From: Pseudoalteromonas sp. P1-9
GTDB taxonomy: Bacteria; Pseudomonadota; Gammaproteobacteria; Enterobacterales; Alteromonadaceae
Length of the DNA stretch: 64,000 bases
Direction of reading: 5' to 3'
NCBI RefSeq assembly: GCF_001399975.1
Contig: NZ_LKBD01000001.1
Location: 186,001-250,000, forward strand
The position numbers were made by a program, and so were the translations under genes. The notes under the pieces are model-generated. The model saw nothing but the letters and a program-made list of their open reading frames with translations. It ran no database searches and was not told the DNA's origin. This document shows, piece after piece, positions 7,894 through 16,640 of the stretch. Numbering within the stretch: the first letter of the stretch is position 1; every line of letters starts with the position of its first letter.

Positions 7894-9513
7894 CTACAAA
7901 CGCATCAGCATATTTTCTATGCGGTAAGTACCTGCATGCGTTTTTACACATGTGGTGTTTGCATCTTTTTCAAATGTCACTGGTGTGTCTTTTTGGGCGG
8001 TTTCAACGAGTGTCATTGCCTGTTTTTCGCTGTTACAAAAGTCTTGCAGTGCGCGTCGAATTTGCCCGTTTGAAATGGCATTTTTAAAAACGTTTTCTTC
8101 ACCTGAAATCGCTTTTCCATCATCGCTTTTTTTCTGTTTTAGACTTGAGAGCGTAAATTCCTCACCGTTTGGCATAAAGTGATAATGAAAGGTGTTATTG
8201 GCTGTGTGCTCTAATATTACTACGCCTTCTTTACCAATGACCGACATCTTACCTGTGCTTTTTTCCACTTTGAGCGCAGTTGTTTCATCTACACCAAAGC
8301 CAAATTTTTGCTTGGTTGCTTGCATTAAAACGGCTAAGCGAGGGGTACGGCCGCGCTCGCTAAAATGGGTATCCAAAATACCGAAATCAAAACTACCTAA
8401 ACCACCGTGTTTATCGTAAGTTAGCGCATCAAACTCGAGGTGCTGACAGCCGCCTTGGTTTTGACAATTTTGTGCGGGAGGCGGCGCATCAAACGCGCCA
8501 TTTTTCAGCGCGTTTAGGCTACTGCCGTTAGTGATCATTGGCACATAACCATCATTATTCTGGCCACCCGATTGCATTGCCGTGCCAGCACTTGTGCCGA
8601 CTAAAATTTTGCGACTACGAATAACCTCAAGCCAAGGGTAAGGTTCTTTTGTTTCTGCATTTACAAACACCTGCTTAGTAAGGGATTGATCCCCGCCATT
8701 AAAAAACAGGCCATCGGCGTTTTTAAGGATAGTGATTAAATTGTCGATGCCAGCATCACACAAGGCTTTTTCTTGCGCTGTTAAGTCGGGGTAAACCGTG
8801 CCGCGGTTATAGGCTAAATTGATTTTGTTGCGGTAGTTATCTAGGTTTTCGCAATCTTGCTTTGAAATGGCTTTAGCAAGCGCAGGGGTTAGCGCTAACC
8901 ATTTTGTATTTATGTTGTATTGGCTAAATAAGCCGTTATAAAAATCCGCCGATTCGTATGGATCGCGAGACGATGCTGTGACTAAATACAGGGTTTTATT
9001 TGGTGTGTTTTTAATGTCTAAACTAATGGCGTTTAAAATCTCAGTTGTGCCTTTGGTCTTGTTTTTTTTTGTGAGTACTTGCTCGCTAATACGCTTATTA
9101 TCCACAATAAGTGGTAGTTCAAGCATATCAAATACAAAGTAATATTCTTGATTGCTTAAAGCGCGGTATAACGCGGCATTTTCGCTTTTAAATTTTTCAA
9201 TAAGGTCGGCTTTGGAAATGGCGTGTTTGCTTTTTATTTTGTTGAGCAATTTACGCGTGGCAATTTTGTGCTGTGTGTTGGTATTTGGCCAATGTGAGTT
9301 AATCGCAGTGATGGCTGTTTCGTTAACTAAATAGAGCGAATGGGTTTTTGCGTGTGATGAAAATGAAGTTTTTTCAATGCAGTTTTTTGGCGCTAAACTC
9401 GAACATGTTTTAAGTGCACCGCCCGCTAAATAAAGTGTTTGCGCTGAGGATGTTAGGCTATAAAAAAGCGAAAATGCGAGGGTGAGATTTTTTACAAAAG
9501 ACACAAGGTTCAT
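7894..9513 (-). CDS. cphE: Secreted cyanophycinase
   Basis: 539 residues with a signal peptide (SFVKNLTLAFSLFYSLTSSAQ) and the peptidase S51 fold of cyanophycinases. The motifs are FNGGDQS (271-277), the nucleophile elbow VGTSAGTAMQ with Ser308, DTHFSERGR (381-389), and GFGVDET with Glu410. Cyanophycinases cut cyanophycin (multi-L-arginyl-poly-L-aspartate) to beta-Asp-Arg dipeptides; signal-peptide forms (CphE) attack the polymer outside the cytoplasm. The length is greater than the cytoplasmic CphB type (about 270) and fits the secreted type. It is divergent from a TonB receptor, permease and isoaspartyl dipeptidase, which completes a uptake-and-use pathway. It starts at ATG 9513. Confidence 0.9.
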   Translation of the reverse strand: MNLVSFVKNLTLAFSLFYSLTSSAQTLYLAGGALKTCSSLAPKNCIEKTSFSSHAKTHSLYLVNETAITAINSHWPNTNTQHKIATRKLLNKIKSKHAISKADLIEKFKSENAALYRALSNQEYYFVFDMLELPLIVDNKRISEQVLTKKNKTKGTTEILNAISLDIKNTPNKTLYLVTASSRDPYESADFYNGLFSQYNINTKWLALTPALAKAISKQDCENLDNYRNKINLAYNRGTVYPDLTAQEKALCDAGIDNLITILKNADGLFFNGGDQSLTKQVFVNAETKEPYPWLEVIRSRKILVGTSAGTAMQSGGQNNDGYVPMITNGSSLNALKNGAFDAPPPAQNCQNQGGCQHLEFDALTYDKHGGLGSFDFGILDTHFSERGRTPRLAVLMQATKQKFGFGVDETTALKVEKSTGKMSVIGKEGVVILEHTANNTFHYHFMPNGEEFTLSSLKQKKSDDGKAISGEENVFKNAISNGQIRRALQDFCNSEKQAMTLVETAQKDTPVTFEKDANTTCVKTHAGTYRIENMLMRL

Positions 9514-9680
9514 GATTAATTTCCAATCAAGTTTTAAAAAAATGGCTTGTCATCACAAAAAAAGCTGTGATATAAAAATTATGAACTTTGCGGGATGCAA
9601 ACTAGCACACACCAGTTTGTAATGTCAAAACACACGAGATGAAGAAATGTTAAAAAAAGCGAATCAGCTTGTTTGCTACT

Positions 9681-9751
9681 TCTACTCACCACACTACCTT
9701 TCTGAGTGGTTCGACGAGTAGACACACGGTTTTCAACCGTGGTGTTGTCTA
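9681..9751. promoter_or_regulatory. Two overlapping hairpins in the cyanophycinase/receptor intergenic region
   Basis: The 427-bp divergent gap (9514-9940) holds two strong inverted repeats that compete for the same bases. Hairpin A: TCTACTC (9681-9687) with GAGTAGA (9716-9722), extended by ACCAC/GTGGT inside. Hairpin B: TAGACA (9719-9724) with TGTCTA (9746-9751), enclosing CACGGTT-TTC-AACCGTG (9725-9741). They share TAGA (9719-9722), so both cannot form fully at once. On the minus strand a GCTTTTTTT run (9651-9660) follows hairpin A in the cyanophycinase leader. This layout suits an RNA switch or attenuator, or paired protein sites; which transcript carries it is unknown. The rest of the gap shows no other clear feature. 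Confidence 0.45.
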
Positions 9752-9940
9752 TTGGTATGCAACCCACCCCAAAAAAAATTACAAAAATAAAATTTCTTTG
9801 ATTAAACACGCCTTTTGACTGTGTATTGTCACAATTAAATTGGCTAAAACACGGCATAGTTACGCCCAAATTGCGCATTAGATCCCTCTATTTTGAGGTC
9901 GCCTGTGTTGTTTAATCACCTAATCAGAAACAGGTGAAGT

Positions 9941-12862
9941 ATGTATAACAAGTTAACCTTAGCAATTTTTGCAGCGCTGTCAGTATCAGCACAGGCGGCA
10001 GAGCAACCAGCCAAAAATTCAGAAGAAGCATCAGTAGAGCGCATTGAAATAACCGGCTCGCGCATTAAAGGCGTTGACCTTGAAGGCACCCAGCCAATTA
10101 CAATTTTAAGTGCTGAAGACATCGAGCGTTCAGGCGCGTCATCGATTTACGAACTACTGCAAGATATTCCTCAGCTAAAAGGCGGAGCGGGCACATTCTC
10201 AACCAGTGAAAGTGGCAGTACCTCAACCTCAACACCTGCAGGGCAAGCAGCAGCTAGCTTACGTGGTATGGGACCATCGGCAACACTTACGCTGATTAAT
10301 GGTCGTCGCGTTGCGCCAAGTTCATTTGCCGCAGGCACGCAAAACTTTGTCGATGTAAATTCCATCCCGTTGGCAGCAATCGAGCGCGTTGAAATCTTAG
10401 CAACCGGTGCGTCGGCAATTTATGGTGCAGATGCAGTGGCGGGTGTTATTAACTACATCTTGAAAAAAGACTTCGATGGTGGCGAAGTTGAAGTGAGCTA
10501 TGGTGATAGCTTTGAAGATTCAGATGAAAGTAAAAAGCAAATTAACCTTATTTGGGGCACCAAAATTGGTGACGGCAACTTAACCGTATTTGCCGATTAT
10601 TATGACCGTAACCAGTTTAATGCAAGTGACCGCGATTACCTTGCATCACCTAATTTAGTTAACAGCTATTCATACTTACCAAAGCTTGAAAACACGCCAA
10701 ATATTTATTACTACAGCAGCCGTGATGGCAACGAGCAGCCTGCACCTGGTTGCTTAACTGAGACAGTTACAACCGAATACGGCGAGCAAATTTGTGCTTA
10801 CTACGGTAATCAAGACGATGTATTACGCGCACCGTTTGAAAGTATGTCGGGCGGTTTTATGTTTAACCAAAACGTGGGTGATTTGGTGTGGAATACCGAG
10901 ATGTTCTACAGCAAAACTAAATCTACTGCGTATTCAACGCCTGCAGCCATTAACCAGCTAGATGACAGCGAAGGCCCTTGGGTAAAAGAAGATGCCTTGT
11001 TTATTTATGATGATGCTAACGGCAATAACCCATTACTTGATTCACTCTACATTGACCCGTTTGATACTCTGCTAGGGCAAGAACAATGGGGTTTCCAATT
11101 TGATGCTCGCTTTAACGACCCACGCACCGTTGAAGTTGAATCTGAAAATATGCGTTTTGTTACTAGCCTTGAAGGGCAGTTAGCAGATTGGGATTGGGAA
11201 ACAGGCATCATGTATTCTGAATCACGCTCAGATCAAGTGGCTGTAAAGGGCGTTTACAACCGCTATAAATTCCATGCAGCACTAGCAGGTGAGCTGTGTT
11301 CAGATGGCACAATTGCACAGCAAAATAATGGCGATATTAGCTGCGGTGCAGGTTCGTTACTTGATTTTTATAACCCATTTTTAGTGGGTGATGGCACTAA
11401 CGATGCAACTTTAGCGCTTACGCAAGAAACACCAACACGTAACGGTAAAAGCCGTGTTTACGGTTGGGATTTCACAATTTCTGGCGAGCTCGTATCAATT
11501 GGCGACATGGATATTCAATCGTCATTTGGTTTAGAGGCCCGTAAAGAAGAGCTTTCAGATATGCCATCAGCCAACGCGGTAGCGAATGCTGGCAACGCAT
11601 ACTTAGTAGATGTATTTGGTTATGGTTCGAGCATTGCCGAAGCTGAGCGCACACAATTTGGTGCCTTTGCCGAACTTTATGTACCAGTAAGCGACAAAAT
11701 TGAAATGCAACTTGCAGGGCGTTATGACCATTTTGATGACTTTGGCTCAACCTTTAATCCTAAAGTGAGCATAAGCTATCGCCCAGTTGATTCAGTAATG
11801 TTACGCGCAGCGTGGGCAACCTCGTTTAGAGCACCGTCGCTTACCCAAGCAGGTGTAAAACTCAGAACAACCACATCAACCTTTGACTGTGGCGCTAACC
11901 AAGCGGTAGCTGATTTATACTGCGAAGGTGACGGCACACAAGTGACGGTAAATAGCTTAGAGCTGGGTAATAGCGCATTGAATGCCGAGGAGTCGGAGTC
12001 ACTCTCACTTGGTTTTGCATGGAGCCCAAGCCGCGATACCACCATCACTTTAGATTACTGGCAATTTAATTACGATGATGTCATTGATACCAATATGACG
12101 GCTGTACTTGCCCGTGCTATCACCGATGAGTCATTGCGCCACTGTGGTGTAGTTCCTAATGGGGAAATGGGTATTTCATACGGAAAAAACGTATGCAGTG
12201 TCTTGGATAATAGCGGCCTTAAGATTGATCAAGCGGGTGCAAACTTAAATGAAATTTTGGAAGAATATATTGAAGTATTTGTTCCACGTTCACCCAGCCT
12301 AGAGCTCTATCGTGACCATGTAATTCAATTAGAAAATACGGGCAGCCAAGATATTCGTGGTTTAGACATTAAAATTGATCATCGCTTCCGTTTTGATGCA
12401 GGTGATTTAACGTTAAAACTCGACGCCACGCACTACCTTGATTACGACCGTAACAAGCCAGGCTCAGACGACATTGAGCAACTTGTTGGCACATTCCGCT
12501 ACCCTGAAAATGTTGGTCGTTTTTCAATTTCATTTGATGCAGAGCGTTATTACATCTCGCTTGGTGCAAACTATACTGATAGTTATCAAGATGATATAGA
12601 CGGTTTACGTGACCGTGAAATCAACGAGTTAATTGAACTTGATGAATTAGATGACAACGAACAGCGCGATGTGAAAAGCTGGACTGTGGTGGACTTAAGT
12701 GCGGGTTATGAAGTATCAGATTCAGTAATGATCCGCGCTAGTATCGATAACTTATTCGATAAAAAGCCACCGAGTGTTTACGGCTCATCACGTGGTTTTG
12801 ACTCAATTAATCACGATGCTCACGGTACTACGTATAACCTTGGTGTAACTTACCGTTTCTAA
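9941..12862 (+). CDS. TonB-dependent receptor, probably for cyanophycin fragments
   Basis: 973 residues. Signal peptide ends near AQAAE (residue 20); the plug domain follows (RIEITGSRIKGVDLEGTQPI, then GASSIYELLQDIPQLKG and the plug loop LINGRRVAPSS); a 22-strand barrel fills the rest and closes with the terminal aromatic YRF. The barrel has long acidic loops (for example LIELDELDDNE), which would suit a cationic Arg-rich ligand. It belongs to the large receptor type common in marine and Xanthomonas-like bacteria that take up polymer fragments. Position, first gene of the unit with YfcC-type permease and isoaspartyl dipeptidase and divergent from cyanophycinase, argues that it carries beta-Asp-Arg or short cyanophycin oligomers over the outer membrane. 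The substrate is inferred from context only. Confidence 0.85.
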   Translation: MYNKLTLAIFAALSVSAQAAEQPAKNSEEASVERIEITGSRIKGVDLEGTQPITILSAEDIERSGASSIYELLQDIPQLKGGAGTFSTSESGSTSTSTPAGQAAASLRGMGPSATLTLINGRRVAPSSFAAGTQNFVDVNSIPLAAIERVEILATGASAIYGADAVAGVINYILKKDFDGGEVEVSYGDSFEDSDESKKQINLIWGTKIGDGNLTVFADYYDRNQFNASDRDYLASPNLVNSYSYLPKLENTPNIYYYSSRDGNEQPAPGCLTETVTTEYGEQICAYYGNQDDVLRAPFESMSGGFMFNQNVGDLVWNTEMFYSKTKSTAYSTPAAINQLDDSEGPWVKEDALFIYDDANGNNPLLDSLYIDPFDTLLGQEQWGFQFDARFNDPRTVEVESENMRFVTSLEGQLADWDWETGIMYSESRSDQVAVKGVYNRYKFHAALAGELCSDGTIAQQNNGDISCGAGSLLDFYNPFLVGDGTNDATLALTQETPTRNGKSRVYGWDFTISGELVSIGDMDIQSSFGLEARKEELSDMPSANAVANAGNAYLVDVFGYGSSIAEAERTQFGAFAELYVPVSDKIEMQLAGRYDHFDDFGSTFNPKVSISYRPVDSVMLRAAWATSFRAPSLTQAGVKLRTTTSTFDCGANQAVADLYCEGDGTQVTVNSLELGNSALNAEESESLSLGFAWSPSRDTTITLDYWQFNYDDVIDTNMTAVLARAITDESLRHCGVVPNGEMGISYGKNVCSVLDNSGLKIDQAGANLNEILEEYIEVFVPRSPSLELYRDHVIQLENTGSQDIRGLDIKIDHRFRFDAGDLTLKLDATHYLDYDRNKPGSDDIEQLVGTFRYPENVGRFSISFDAERYYISLGANYTDSYQDDIDGLRDREINELIELDELDDNEQRDVKSWTVVDLSAGYEVSDSVMIRASIDNLFDKKPPSVYGSSRGFDSINHDAHGTTYNLGVTYRF

Positions 12863-12867
12863 TGGGC

Positions 12868-12889
12868 AAGTGGGGGCAACCCCACTTTT
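12868..12889 (+). terminator. Intercistronic hairpin after the TonB receptor
   Basis: 8-bp GC-rich stem AAGTGGGG / CCCCACTT with a GCAA tetraloop, followed by TTTTA, inside the 36-bp gap before the permease. It looks like a partial terminator that would let the receptor be made in excess of the permease and peptidase, or a stabiliser of the receptor mRNA 3' end. Confidence 0.6.
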
Positions 12890-12898
12890 AAAACACAC

Positions 12899-14299
12899 AT
12901 GAAACAACAATTTAAAATGCCTGATGCGTTCGTTATTTTGTTAATGATCGCAGGGCTTTGCTATCTCGTGTCTTTCTTTGTATTGCCGGGAAAATTTGAC
13001 GGTATCAGCCAAGGTGCAACCGTATCGCTTGCGCAATTTAGCCAAGCGGTAAGCCCTCAGCCAGCGGCGCTGTTTGCAACAAACGGCGATGCAGGCTTAC
13101 TTAATATTCTGTTTGAAGGCCTAGTCAGCGGCGATAGAAATGGCGCAGCAATTGGCGTAATTGCGTTTATTTTAATTACTGGTGGCGCATTTGGCGTGCT
13201 GATGCATACCAAAGCCATTGATAACGGCATTATGGCGCTTATTAGCTCGACTACCCGTATTGATTGGCTGTTTATACCTAGTTTGTTTATCACCTTTGCG
13301 TTAGGCGGCGCTATTTTTGGAATGGGTGAAGAGGCTATTGCATTTTGTATTGTGCTCTTTCCAATCATGAAAAAGCTTGGTTATAACGCGCAAGTCACAG
13401 TGCTGGTGACGTATGTGGCAACGCAAATTGGTTTTGCGGCATCACCTATGAACCCGTTTAGTATTGCCATTGCGCAAAGTATTGCAGGCTTACCGGTGTT
13501 TTCAGGTGCAGAGTTACGTACCGCCATTGCGGCAGTGTTTATTTTAGTTGGCATGGTATTTACCGTGCGTTACGCAGCGAGCATTCGTAATATTGAACAA
13601 CTGCCTGAAAATACCGCGCAAACAGCGCTCACCAATACCGATAAACTGCTGTTAGTGACATTTTTAGCGGTGATTGTTTGGGTGATTTATGGTGTAACAG
13701 CAAAAGGCTATTACATTCCGGAACTTGCTACGCAGTTTTTTGTTTTAGGTTTAGTTGTGGCGATTATTGCCAAGCTGGACAACAGGCAGAGTATTGAAGA
13801 GTCGGTGGCAGCGTTTAAACATGGTAGTGCCGAACTGCTGCCCGCAGCGCTATTAGTTGGCCTTGCAAAAGGCTTAGTGTTATTGCTAGGTGGTGGCGAT
13901 TTGGCTGAGTATTCATTACTCAATACGCTACTTTATTATGCTGCGTCGTTTATCTCGCATGTGCCTGATGTGATAGCTGCTTGGTTTATGTATTTATTCC
14001 AATCTGTGTTTAACTTTTTTGTGTCATCGGGTTCAGGTCAAGCCGCGATTACGATGCCGATTATGGCGCCACTTGCCGATTTAATTGGCGTATCGCGTCA
14101 AACAGCGGTGCTGGCATTTCAGCTAGGTGATGGCCTAACGAATATAATTATCCCAACGTCAGCGAGTTTGATTGGCTGTTTAGGCGTTGTAAAACTTTCA
14201 TGGAACGAATGGGCGCAATTCATTTGGCGCTTTATGTTGTTTTTATTCTCTTTAGCAAGCGCAGTGGTGATTGTTGCGCATCTTATAAATTATCAATAA
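12899..14299 (+). CDS. YfcC-family (DcuC/ArcD-like) permease, candidate beta-Asp-Arg transporter
   Basis: 466 residues with about 12 membrane helices. Hallmarks of the YfcC group are visible: a GxGEEAIAF segment (residues 138-147), the PMNPFSIAIAQSIAG hairpin, and the C-terminal half SGSGQAAITMPIMAPLADLIG with QLGDGLTNIIIPTS. This family of the C4-dicarboxylate/basic amino acid carrier superfamily moves peptides or amino acids over the inner membrane. It is 36 bp after the receptor and 6 bp before the dipeptidase, so it is the likely importer of beta-Asp-Arg. No obvious Shine-Dalgarno site precedes the ATG, so translation may be coupled or weak. Confidence 0.8.
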   Translation: MKQQFKMPDAFVILLMIAGLCYLVSFFVLPGKFDGISQGATVSLAQFSQAVSPQPAALFATNGDAGLLNILFEGLVSGDRNGAAIGVIAFILITGGAFGVLMHTKAIDNGIMALISSTTRIDWLFIPSLFITFALGGAIFGMGEEAIAFCIVLFPIMKKLGYNAQVTVLVTYVATQIGFAASPMNPFSIAIAQSIAGLPVFSGAELRTAIAAVFILVGMVFTVRYAASIRNIEQLPENTAQTALTNTDKLLLVTFLAVIVWVIYGVTAKGYYIPELATQFFVLGLVVAIIAKLDNRQSIEESVAAFKHGSAELLPAALLVGLAKGLVLLLGGGDLAEYSLLNTLLYYAASFISHVPDVIAAWFMYLFQSVFNFFVSSGSGQAAITMPIMAPLADLIGVSRQTAVLAFQLGDGLTNIIIPTSASLIGCLGVVKLSWNEWAQFIWRFMLFLFSLASAVVIVAHLINYQ

Positions 14300-14305
14300 A
14301 ACATT

Positions 14306-15472
14306 ATGTTAACTCTAATTAAGCAGGCCGAGTGTTATTCCCCTAAAAGACTTGGCAAACAAGATGTGCTTATTGCAGGCACAAAAATTATTGCAATCGA
14401 AGCGGACATTAACCTCGATACCAATGTTGCATGTGAGCTGATTGATGGCAGCGACTTAATTGTAGCGCCTGGCTTTGTTGATTCACTGGTGCACATTAGT
14501 GGCGGCGGTGGCGAAGCGGGTTTTGCCAGCCGCACACCAGAAATGAACTTAACCGATGCTACCATTGCAGGCATTACCACTGTGGTTGGTGCGCTTGGTA
14601 CCGATGATGTTAGCCGCACTCACAGCGATTTAATCGCCAAAGCAAAAGGGTTAAAGCAAGAAGGCTTAAACGCTTACTGTCATACTGGTTCATATCATTT
14701 GCCCGCAAAAACGCTAGGCGAAAGCATTAGTCACGACATTATGTATGTGGATGAAGTGATTGGCCTAGGCGAAGTGGCCATTAGCGATCATCGCGGTCGC
14801 CAAATTACTGCGCAGCAACTCGCTGAAGTTGCCGCCGAAGCCAGAACCGCAGGCCTTTTAAGTGGTAAACGCGGCACCGTATCTATTCATATTGGCACAG
14901 GGAAAGCGCAGCTTAAACTGTTGCATGAAGTGGCCAACGGCACAGACATACCAATTAGTCAGTTTTACCCAACACATATGAACCGTAACGCAGAGCTATT
15001 AACGGCGGGCATTGAGTTTTGCCGTGCAGGGGGCACCATCGACTTTACAACCAGTACGACTGAATACGATTTAGCCAATGGCGAGCTTGCTGCCGCAGAA
15101 GCGCTGGCATATTGTTTGGATAAAGGGGTGAATGTCGCGCAGCTCACAATGAGTTCTGACGGTCACGCCAGTTTGCCCATTTATAACGAGCAAAATGAGC
15201 TAGTGGGGTTTGAAGTAGGAAGTGAATTGTCGTTACTGAATTCGTTTCAGCAGGCGGTAAAGCAATTTAATGTGCCCATTGAAAAAGCGTTACGAGCTAT
15301 CACTATTAACCCTGCACGTATTTTAGGTTTGAACAAAGGTGAACTTAAACAAGACGCTGACGCTGACGTGCTCTTACTGCGTCAATCGGATTTAACCGTA
15401 CACAGTGTATGGTGTAATGGCAAAAAAATGGTTGAAGACAGCCAAATTGTCGTGAACGGATTTTTTAGTTAA
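14306..15472 (+). CDS. iadA: Isoaspartyl dipeptidase (M38) with altered metal centre
   Basis: 388 residues, the normal IadA length, amidohydrolase fold. Compared with E. coli IadA, the substrate residues are kept: Glu70 (GGGGEAG), Tyr130 (TGSYHLP), Arg163 (SDHRG), Arg227 (THMNRN), Ser289 (SDGHAS). Metal ligands His63, His195, His224 and Asp285 are also kept. Two are not: the first His of the HxH pair is Leu61 (DSLVH), and the usual carboxylated Lys is Glu156 (GEVAISDHR). Family members split beta-aspartyl dipeptides; here the expected task is beta-Asp-Arg to Asp plus Arg in the cytoplasm, the last step of cyanophycin use. The double change suggests a different metal arrangement or reduced activity. 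It ends the receptor-permease unit and is followed by a strong terminator. Confidence 0.85.
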   Translation: MLTLIKQAECYSPKRLGKQDVLIAGTKIIAIEADINLDTNVACELIDGSDLIVAPGFVDSLVHISGGGGEAGFASRTPEMNLTDATIAGITTVVGALGTDDVSRTHSDLIAKAKGLKQEGLNAYCHTGSYHLPAKTLGESISHDIMYVDEVIGLGEVAISDHRGRQITAQQLAEVAAEARTAGLLSGKRGTVSIHIGTGKAQLKLLHEVANGTDIPISQFYPTHMNRNAELLTAGIEFCRAGGTIDFTTSTTEYDLANGELAAAEALAYCLDKGVNVAQLTMSSDGHASLPIYNEQNELVGFEVGSELSLLNSFQQAVKQFNVPIEKALRAITINPARILGLNKGELKQDADADVLLLRQSDLTVHSVWCNGKKMVEDSQIVVNGFFS

Positions 15473-15481
15473 ACAAAATGA

Positions 15482-15509
15482 AAAAAGGTTAGCTGTAGCT
15501 AACCTTTTT
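15482..15509. terminator. Strong bidirectional terminator
   Basis: 12-bp stem AAAAAGGTTAGC / GCTAACCTTTTT with loop TGTA between the convergent iadA and def genes; T runs on both strands. Confidence 0.92.
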
Positions 15510-15533
15510 GACAAATCTTATCAAGCAACTGAC

Positions 15534-16025
15534 TTAATTGTTTTTTTTGACCTTTTTAAGTGCCATTTTTTGCTTTAAAGGCGAAAGGTAGTCAATAAAC
15601 AATTTACCTTTTAAATGATCGATTTCATGCTGCAATACAATGGCAAGAAAATCATCACTTTCAATAGTTACTTCTTTGCCTGTGCGGTCTAAACCTTTAA
15701 CCGTTACTTCGGTGTAACGCTCAACGTCTGCGTAGTAACCGGGAACAGATAAACAGCCTTCTTGCCCCATTTCTTTGTGGTTGCCACTTACAACTTCTGG
15801 GTTAATTAGAATGAGTGGCGCATCTCGTTGCTCAGAAATATCAATAACGATAATGGCTTCGCTTCTACCTACTTGTGTTGCGGCGAGCCCAATACCATCG
15901 TCGGTGTGATACATGGTATCAAGCATGTCATCAATTAATGTTTGCACGCTTGCAACATCGGTTACCTTTTCGGCGTTAATTTTTAACTTCTCGTTTGGAG
16001 CTTTTAGTATTTCTAAAACGGCCAT
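15534..16025 (-). CDS. def: Peptide deformylase
   Basis: 163 residues with all three deformylase motifs: GIGLAATQVG (motif 1), QEGCLSVPG with the metal Cys (motif 2), and LQHEIDHLKG with the HEIDH metal site (motif 3). It removes the formyl group from the N-terminal Met of new proteins, in the cytoplasm at the ribosome. It is a single gene without the usual fmt partner, so it may be a second copy beside the def-fmt operon elsewhere. The C-terminus ends in a Lys-rich tail (KKVKKNN). Confidence 0.95.
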   Translation of the reverse strand: MAVLEILKAPNEKLKINAEKVTDVASVQTLIDDMLDTMYHTDDGIGLAATQVGRSEAIIVIDISEQRDAPLILINPEVVSGNHKEMGQEGCLSVPGYYADVERYTEVTVKGLDRTGKEVTIESDDFLAIVLQHEIDHLKGKLFIDYLSPLKQKMALKKVKKNN

Positions 16026-16128
16026 TTTACCTCAATTATTTTTGGCTAATCGCCCTTGATGGGGCTTTGGAGTGCTTGCTGATTAATTATGACAAACAAG
16101 CAAAGTGTTATGAGGGCGCAATTGTATG

Positions 16129-16617
16129 TTAGATAGGGGTCGATTGATAAACGTTATTTTCGATTTGTGTGCCAGCAAATTCAAAATTAAGTTGGCCAAT
16201 TTTGCGAAACCCTAAATGCAAATAAAACCCGTTAGACTCGTTTTCAACCCAAGTGTACAGCCAGTACGCCTTACCAAATTCGTGTTCTACCGCCTTTAAA
16301 AGCTGCTTACCTAAACCTTGGCCTTTAAACACAGTATCTATATACAGTTTTTCAAGCTCAAAACCATTATTTGTCGATTGATAGTGAGAGTTCATATTAA
16401 GCAGGGCATAGCCTTGTAGCGCTTTTTCTTTTTCAACCACTAATAAGTTGTAATCTGGCGAATCAAGTAACGAACTAAAATAGCTTTCAGTAAATGTAGC
16501 AAGGGCATACTGGGCGTATTCACGCTTTATGCCTTCAACGGCATAGGTGTCGAACCACACTTTTATTGAAAGGGCGGCTAATTGTAAGCAATCATCCTTG
16601 CATGCATGTCGGATCAT
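16129..16617 (-). CDS. GNAT-family N-acetyltransferase
   Basis: 162 residues with the GNAT core: N-terminal helix pair, the strand LEKLYIDTVFKGQGLGKQLLKAVE (motif A, acetyl-CoA pyrophosphate loop GQGLGK near residue 97), and the late motif NESNGFYLHLGFRKIG. It transfers an acetyl group to an amine in the cytoplasm; the substrate cannot be predicted. It lies 23 bp downstream of another GNAT gene on the same strand and may be co-transcribed with it. Confidence 0.85.
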   Translation of the reverse strand: MIRHACKDDCLQLAALSIKVWFDTYAVEGIKREYAQYALATFTESYFSSLLDSPDYNLLVVEKEKALQGYALLNMNSHYQSTNNGFELEKLYIDTVFKGQGLGKQLLKAVEHEFGKAYWLYTWVENESNGFYLHLGFRKIGQLNFEFAGTQIENNVYQSTPI

Positions 16618-16640
16618 AGTTTTGTAAATGTCTTTTATTA

